This document shows, one piece after another, positions 58,192 through 64,000 of a DNA stretch of 64,000 bases. Made by a program: the position numbers and the translations under genes. Position 1 is the first letter of the stretch. Each line of letters begins with the position of its first letter. The notes beneath the pieces are model-generated. The model was not told the DNA's origin and did no database searches. It was given only the letters and a program-made list of their open reading frames with translations. Source of the DNA: Chalara sp. BL73. Lineage: Eukaryota; Ascomycota; Leotiomycetes; Helotiales. Location: contig CAKJVC010000088.1 in assembly GCA_918026815.1 (NCBI GenBank), forward strand, positions 1,550,001 to 1,614,000, read 5' to 3'.

Positions 58192-59074
58192 ATGATAGAA
58201 ATAGAAGCCGATCCGACGAAGACAGATTCACGCTTACTTTTGGTATATATGAGGTTTGGATTTTGTGATTTATTGGTAGATCGGCGTGGCGTTAGTTGCT
58301 CCAATCCTGTAAATAGCATTGAAGACAATAATCGGTACATAAAGAGTCTGTGGAAACAATTCAAAGTGGCTAATCTTTCGTGATAAAGGCATGGTGAAGT
58401 AATATTGCAACACTGGGTGATCTTCGTTAAATCTAGTCCTTACATTATTTCAAGGCTTCTCTCGAGTTTAATGACTGGTTTAGGAGGTGTATTAACAGTT
58501 GGTGAGAGAATTGGAGTAAACGAAAAACATGGAACGCAATGAAGTTTCGTTCAGGTGAAAACTCACTGCCGTGCGTGAAACTGTATATACACATATCTTG
58601 ACCTAGTTTAAAAGCTCTCATCCCAAGTAACCATAATTAGTTGATAAATTGAAATTCTACCGTTTGATATTGACTTTGGATCTAAGATTATGCTTATTCT
58701 TATTTCAAATATGTGGTGTTAGTAGAGTTTTTCTTGCTAAAAGACCCTTCGCCGATTCTGAATGCTGTAGAGATGAGTTTGACGGTCACGTGTAGTTCGG
58801 CTAAAAATTGTGGTGGGTCCCTCCCACACAGAAAGTTGACATTCATGATATCAAAGGCGGCGGCTAGATCTTGCTCGCTTCCTCAAGAATACACCAAGTT
58901 TCGTCGAATCTTCTCATCGCGAGTCAAAGAATACCGGCGCAGTGAGTCCTTATTTTATATATAGCTAGCTCTCTTCTCTTGCGCACTCTGCAGCACAGTA
59001 GCATCCAGAGGGAGCAAAGCGCTTCAACCTCAAATCTTCAAGAATGACCACAGCTAATGTTTGCTTTATTTCAG
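58192..59074. promoter_or_regulatory. RPL29 upstream region
   Basis: 883 nt between the carrier stop and RPL29. A CACGTG palindrome lies at 58787-58792. GTGAGT near 58939 and a TTTCAG directly before the RPL29 ATG suggest a 5' UTR intron. No other gene recognised. Confidence 0.45.
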
Positions 59075-59544
59075 ATGGCGAAATCTAAGAATAGTCAGTC
59101 TATCATGAGAGCAGATGAACTGGAAATAATAATTGGCAAACTAACCAGAACATGTGATGTATAGGTTCTCAACATAATCAGTATGACCGTCCGTTCCTGC
59201 GAACCTATCTTTAAATACTAATTTACATCTGCAGGTCCAAGAAGGCTCACCGCAACGGGTATGGTTCCTCTCCGATTCTCCCATATCTGTTCGATTATAT
59301 AAAAGAGACATTGCCGTCGAGAGACGCTTGCTGACATTCGATATTCAGTATCAAAAAGCCAAAGACCTCAAGATATCCATCCCTAAATGGTACCGACCCC
59401 AAGTTCCGCAGAAACCACAGACATGCTCTCCACGGTACAACAAAGGCTTTGGTTCGTATACCCAGTCGGCGTTGGCTTGGAGAAATGCTAACGGAGGTGG
59501 TCTCGTAGAAGGAGTTTAAGGAAGGCAAGCGGGAGTCGGCATGA
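59075..59544 (+). CDS. RPL29: 60S ribosomal protein L29 (eL29), five exons
   Basis: Small, highly basic protein of the large ribosomal subunit. Exons 59075-59093, 59165-59180, 59235-59258, 59349-59451 and 59509-59544 give 65 residues, the normal fungal length. The spliced product starts MAKSKNSSQHNQSKKAHRNG and contains KKPKTSRYPSLNGTDPKFRR and NHRHALHGTTKALKEF, the family core. Four introns interrupt 65 codons, one after every few residues at the 5' end. The last intron uses a non-consensus GTTCGT donor. The ATG directly follows a TTTCAG, suggesting a further intron in the leader, common in fungal ribosomal protein genes. Because exons are as short as 16 nt, no open-frame scan would find this gene. 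Identity is secure from the assembled sequence. Confidence 0.93.
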
Positions 59545-61145
59545 AGGGCATTATACGGGTTCTTTCACAAGGGGCTTGGGCTGTGATTGTTGCATTGGCT
59601 TGCATTGTAGGGGCGAATTGAGGACATATCGGCTCTTACATCAGGGTTGGGGCTTGAAACGATAGTTCGGGTGTCTCAATCAACACCACCAAATACCACT
59701 TCGTCGTCCCATATGTCTTTGCCAAATAGGTGGGTTGATGATATTGTGACGATTCTAGAAACAGGCATTTGTGTGTACAGCTTTACGAGCCATTTTCTAT
59801 GCTCATCAGCTGAAGGTTTATATCTTCGTGCCAAGATCAAATCTCAGACCTCTTCATTACCAAACACCTTTTCTCTATACCCTATGAGTTTATGGTGCAT
59901 GAAGTTTGGGGTCACATCAGCAAAGTAAGCCAGAGTCAGGATGAAAGGTACTCTTGATTAAATAGAGTATTGTAGGAAGGCTAACTCATTATGATCTGTG
60001 GAGGACTACCTAAGCTATCTATCTAATATGTGAATAGGATTCTGTTGTCGACATGCTACCTCGATCAAAAGATGTCGTAGAGTCCATGAGGATGCTAGGG
60101 GTGCTTGAAGATTACTGGTTATTTATATCCTTCTAGCAAGAAGGTCCAGATGTGCCTCTTGGCAGTACGATTTTACCACATAACCACGAAGTCTCTTGCA
60201 CAAAGCTCGGTGCCAATACGTCGTGTTTTGATATAATTAACATCGAGGGTAACCTGCTGCACGCTTTAAAGAAATGCAGAGTTAAATTTAAATGAGTATT
60301 TCAGCTACGTGGATATATAAAAGACTGTGATGAGATATGGAAGATAGGATTATTCACCAGTATTCTTGATATATTGGATAAAAGCACATAATTAAATACT
60401 CTTGATATATATATGCCATGGCTTTGACGTGAATGAATGCGTGATCGAAAGTTGTATATTTTCTTTGTTAGCTGAGGAGCGGAAGCGCGGCGGCGCTTAC
60501 TTCCGAGCTGAAGGCTTCAATAGACGAGGCTTTCTTGGTCTTGTTGAACACTTCTCCTAACATTTCATATTGCAGCACAAGGAGACACTTCATCCTCATC
60601 TGGGTATCATCGCTGGTCGCTTCTATAGTTGTAAGTTGATATATTCTACAAAGATCCCCCTGTCATTCTCCACACACCATAGGCAAAATGGAAAATTCGC
60701 ACGGCTGGCAACCAGAATACCTGTTCTCCCTACTGATCCTTCTCACCTTCACAGACCGAGCCAAACTCCTTTGAGGCCAGTTGAACTGCAGGAGCTCTTT
60801 TGGACTCGCCTGATCCGTACATCAATCCACCGTCTTTACAAGACTGATTTATCCACGACGAGGAAGCCAACTTTCGAATTCCTAGCTCTTTCGCCTGGAT
60901 TAAAAACCCTGTTTCGTCTGAATAATTCATAGAGCATTAATCGGTCTCCTGGATTACACGTACCGAAACGCTTCTTTCCGCCACTGACCAGTCGGTGGAT
61001 ACAGTCCGTGTTAATCTGTTACCAGGTGCGTACACCTGAGACGGGGCAGTAGGTCTAAAAGTTTGTTTCAGATTCCCAACTCCCGAATTATCAACCAAAA
61101 ATTACCGTCACCAGACTTTCCGTCTTCATCGTCAAGCCAGCTGTC
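59545..61145. other. Intergenic region, likely long 5' leader/promoter of VTS1
   Basis: 1.6 kb with no recognised gene. Open frames near 59647-59928 and 60570-60932 lack domains. The second is C/T-rich and may be part of the VTS1 leader. Confidence 0.4.
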
Positions 61146-63052
61146 ATGATGAACAATATGTCTGTGATCGGTAATAGAAACAGCACTCCTGTCGAGAACA
61201 CATCCTCTCTTCGACCTCCATCATCTCGTGCTATAGGCTCCGGCCACCATCTGCGTGCGTCTGCGGACATGGCAGCTATCTCGAACTCAGCTGCCACGAG
61301 CCGCATTCGACCTGCTTCAGACTTCTACGGTGGACAACAAGGTCAAGGACAAGATGGTGCACTTGATGCCTCGGACACAATCGCTCAACAATGGATAGCA
61401 GACATTGATCAATACGAGACCACACTGGAGGAAATGGCAGCTGCCACGCTTGATCAAGACTTCAAAGATGAGCTAAGTGCTATCGAGCAGTGGTTCCGCG
61501 TTCTCAGCGAGGCTGAACGCACAGCTGCCTTGTATGCTCTTCTCCAGCAGACAACGCAGGTACAAATTCGATTCTTCATTCAGGTTCTCCAGCAGATGGG
61601 TAAAAACCACCCGATGTCTGGTGTTTTATCTCCTGCCAATTTTGACAAAGGTGAGGATTCTATACAATGCCTTGTTCAAATGCTGACAATGACCCAAGAT
61701 CCTATGTCGAACCGCCTGAGTGATGCTATGGGCAAGCTCAATGTCGAAGGTTCTAGGAACTCTCTTACCCGGCCACCCGGAACACCTGGAGCCAAGAGAC
61801 ACTCAGGACTCGACCCCTCTACAATCAATGCTATGTTTCCTGACGCAGCCGCCGCAATCGCCACCGAAAAAGCTAAGTTTACTCAGCAGACGGGTAATCC
61901 ACCATCTACTCGCAACTCTCTTGCAGCTCCAACTATATCCGGACCGACTAATTCTTCAGAAAATAATGGTCAGGGTCCAACATCACCTTGGGGCCAAGGA
62001 ACTCGCAGCAACAACGAGAATGCTCGACCAAAATCATCCTCGGGGCAACCCCCGATGGGTCAATTCATACAGCCTCCGCCATCTGCCGGGCTACGCTCCC
62101 CTCTAATTCAAGGAAACAGTAATCTACAAAGCACTACCATAAATGCTCCTGATAACCAAGGCTCTGATATGCCATTATTATCACCCTACAATACTGGAAG
62201 CGGAAACTGGGCATCTATGGTCAATACACCTATGGTCGCCAACTTCAACCAAACATCGAGTCAAGCTGACATGGTTGCAAATGCTACAGCTATGAAACTC
62301 GCTGCTCTTTCAACGGTCAACAATCGTTTTGCCCTAGATGACGTACGTAAATTTCGGCGAGCACGATCAAATGATGGCGGACAAGGGCCTCTCTCACCTG
62401 GGCTGCCACAAAATATTCCTGGCGCCAATGTTGTAATGATCAACGAGCATGGGCAGGTTTTAAGCAGAGATCAAGTCCTTCAAATGCAGGCTCAACAGAA
62501 CGCTTCACAATTTGGTGGTAGATCTCGGCCAAATTCGCCGGGACTTGCCATGCAAGGTGGAGCTGGAGGCTTTAGTCAGATGGGATTCACCTCTCCGCAA
62601 AACAATGGATTTTTGAACGCTTATGGTGGTTCATCTCCCCTACTTAATGGCATGGGTCAGCTAAATCTTGGACAATTTGGTATGGGTCAACATGAGGGCT
62701 ATCTTTCTGATCATAGTGAAATGAACAGAGGGCGATCGCCACGTGGTAGAAGAGGAAGCTCCAAGCCACCTGAGGATCCGACAGACCCTAGCCTTCTTCA
62801 AGATATACCAAGTTGGTTGAGAAGTTTGAGGTTGCACAAATATACGGATAACTTGAAAGATCTGAACTGGACCGAACTCGTTGAGCTGGACGAGGCGGCT
62901 TTAGAAGCAAGAGGTGTTCTGGCCGTTGGTGCAAGAAGGAAGATGTTGAAGGTGTTTGACCAAGTGAAAGGTATGTGATGCTATAATAGTCGAGATCAGT
63001 ACATAGCTAATACTTTCCCACAGAAGCGAAGGCAGAAGGCAAGCTTGCATGA
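61146..63052 (+). CDS. VTS1: SAM-domain RNA-binding protein Vts1 (Smaug family)
   Basis: Post-transcriptional regulator that binds Smaug recognition hairpins in mRNAs and brings in the deadenylase. Exons 61146-62970 and 63024-63052 give 617 residues. A conserved N-terminal helical region spans about 80-175 ([50 protein letters not shown]). The middle 350 residues are Gly/Asn/Gln/Ser-rich and disordered. The SAM domain is at about 545-608 ([55 protein letters not shown]), with the basic RNA-contact surface preserved. The last exon adds only [14 protein letters not shown] gives several possible start codons; I chose the first. The domain order is that of fungal Vts1, so the assignment is secure. 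Confidence 0.93.
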
Positions 63053-63674
63053 CACTTGAAATCCCAAGCAGTCAATAAATCTCATCAATAAATATTAAAA
63101 ACAACAAAAAAAGTAAGATTCGGATAGGGATGTAAAGATTAGATGATCTCCAGTGGATATGAGATCTAGTCATGCGTAGTATGATGAACTAGTTGGCTAA
63201 CTGTCCCGCCAAAGCATTTGTTGCATGTGATATGCATAGAATGATTTCTTCATTCCCTGTGTTTCAACACAGACTTTTAATAAGAAGCAATGGGTTGGAA
63301 AATGAGTTATCATGTACGACTAGGATAGGAATACATATATGCTTGTGTTATCTAAACTCCTGTCACTTATTGGTGCCAATGTAACTGGTTATCTGAGCCT
63401 TGCATCAATACCATCGTGCCATAAACATATTTAAATGAAGGTTTCTATCTGTAATTGCTCGTTACCAAGATTCACGGTGGGAGAGAAATGTAGAGCCTGG
63501 TCTAAGCGCATCCCTCACCCATCACAATGTTTCATACGTAGCGGTCTGCAATAGAAATGTTGGGAGTATTCTTGCAGTAAATTCAAATAAGAACGTCATT
63601 CTGGAAGGCTCCGTCCCGTTCTCATTAGCGATGTAATTTATATACATACATGGTATTACACTATAGATCTTACA
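63053..63674. other. Convergent intergenic region
   Basis: 622 nt between the 3' ends of VTS1 and the truncated minus-strand gene. No gene recognised. Confidence 0.4.
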
Positions 63675-64000
63675 TCAGGCTTCAGGTTTTATGGTAAAGA
63701 GCCGGTCCATAGCCTTTCCCTTGTCCAATGCCCAGCCTCCAGTAATGTCCAACTTGTACCTCTGCTTCTTCACCTTTAGCTTGAGGAAGCCCTCTCTCGT
63801 ATACATTCTCTGTATAGCCTGCACGAAATTGAACGACGCTTGACTCATGGCTCTGCCAAAGTCTCTAAATGGGCGTGTCATGATATGATTTCGATCATAC
63901 TCCAAAAGTTTCTCGACCCTTATCTTCTCCGCACGCTCTCTGGCCGCAATCTGAGCGGCACTCTCTTGTGCTTCCGCCACAAACAAGCGTTGAGGCAACA
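63675..64000 (-). CDS. C-terminal end of an unidentified protein (cut by window edge)
   Basis: Minus-strand open frame with a stop at 63675-63677 that runs off the right edge, so only about 108 C-terminal residues are visible. I do not recognise the family. The segment begins with a charged helix (AAQIAARERAEKIRVEKLLE), then RPFRDFGRAMSQASFNFVQA and a basic GFLKLKVKKQRYKLDITGGW block, and ends FTIKPEA. Composition looks like a real conserved protein tail rather than noise. The apparent first residue is not an ATG, so the true start lies beyond this window. Confidence 0.6.
   Translation of the reverse strand, partial: LPQRLFVAEAQESAAQIAARERAEKIRVEKLLEYDRNHIMTRPFRDFGRAMSQASFNFVQAIQRMYTREGFLKLKVKKQRYKLDITGGWALDKGKAMDRLFTIKPEA

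Noticed and set aside
60570..60932. 120-codon plus-strand frame upstream of VTS1
   Set aside because: Pyrimidine-rich, no domain; better explained as leader or promoter sequence.
1..64000. CRISPR arrays, operons, phage or transposon genes
   Set aside because: No repeat-spacer pattern, integrase, transposase or reverse transcriptase motif was found in the sequence; spliced genes show this is eukaryotic nuclear DNA.

Overview
The window looks like nuclear DNA of a filamentous ascomycete (Pezizomycotina). Genes carry short GT...AG introns of about 45-115 nt, often with a CTAAC-type branch site just before the acceptor. Intergenic regions hold pyrimidine tracts and simple repeats. The gene set is typical of this group: PalB calpain, Tfc4, Vts1, Clu1, a FHA-forkhead factor, an FRE-type ferric reductase, DUF2985 and the fungal selenium-binding-like family. 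A member of the Leotiomycetes is my guess from protein flavour, but this is not proven. No prokaryotic operon, tRNA, rRNA, CRISPR array or intact transposon was seen.

Layout. 1-10 kb, plus strand: eIF6, a secreted M20 metallopeptidase and a full-length ABCB multidrug transporter. 10.8-13.3 kb, minus strand: a histidine-phosphatase (PGM-like) gene and a Nudix hydrolase. 14.8-16.4 kb, plus: a secreted, cysteine-free selenium-binding-protein-like beta-propeller. 17-24.4 kb: TFIIIC subunit Tfc4 (minus) and a FHA/forkhead regulator (plus) diverge from a 1.7 kb region. 25-32.3 kb: CLU1 (minus) and an unrecognised 901-residue AT-hook protein (plus) diverge. 34.8-36.7 kb: ferric reductase. 38.6-40.3 kb: three-finger C2H2 protein (minus) with about 4.2 kb of low-complexity DNA upstream. 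44.5-48.2 kb, minus: an SLC35F6-like transporter and a DUF2985 membrane protein. 48.6-52.2 kb: SEN15, a ten-exon zinc alcohol dehydrogenase and a Yippee protein. 53.7-58.2 kb: PalB/RIM13 (minus) and a peroxisomal ANT1-like carrier (plus). 59-63 kb, plus: RPL29 and VTS1. The window ends inside an unidentified minus-strand gene.

Most genes are unrelated housekeeping or regulatory loci; I see no biosynthetic cluster. Several serve RNA and translation (eIF6, RPL29, Tfc4, Sen15, Vts1, Clu1), but they are scattered and not organised as a unit. Exon structures were rebuilt by hand from splice signals and reading phase; each rebuilt coding sequence is an exact multiple of three with a terminal stop. 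Transcript evidence was not available. No undescribed multi-gene system was found. The best leads are the AT-hook protein, the cysteine-free secreted propeller, a GC-AG intron, and exons that a longest-ORF annotation would miss.
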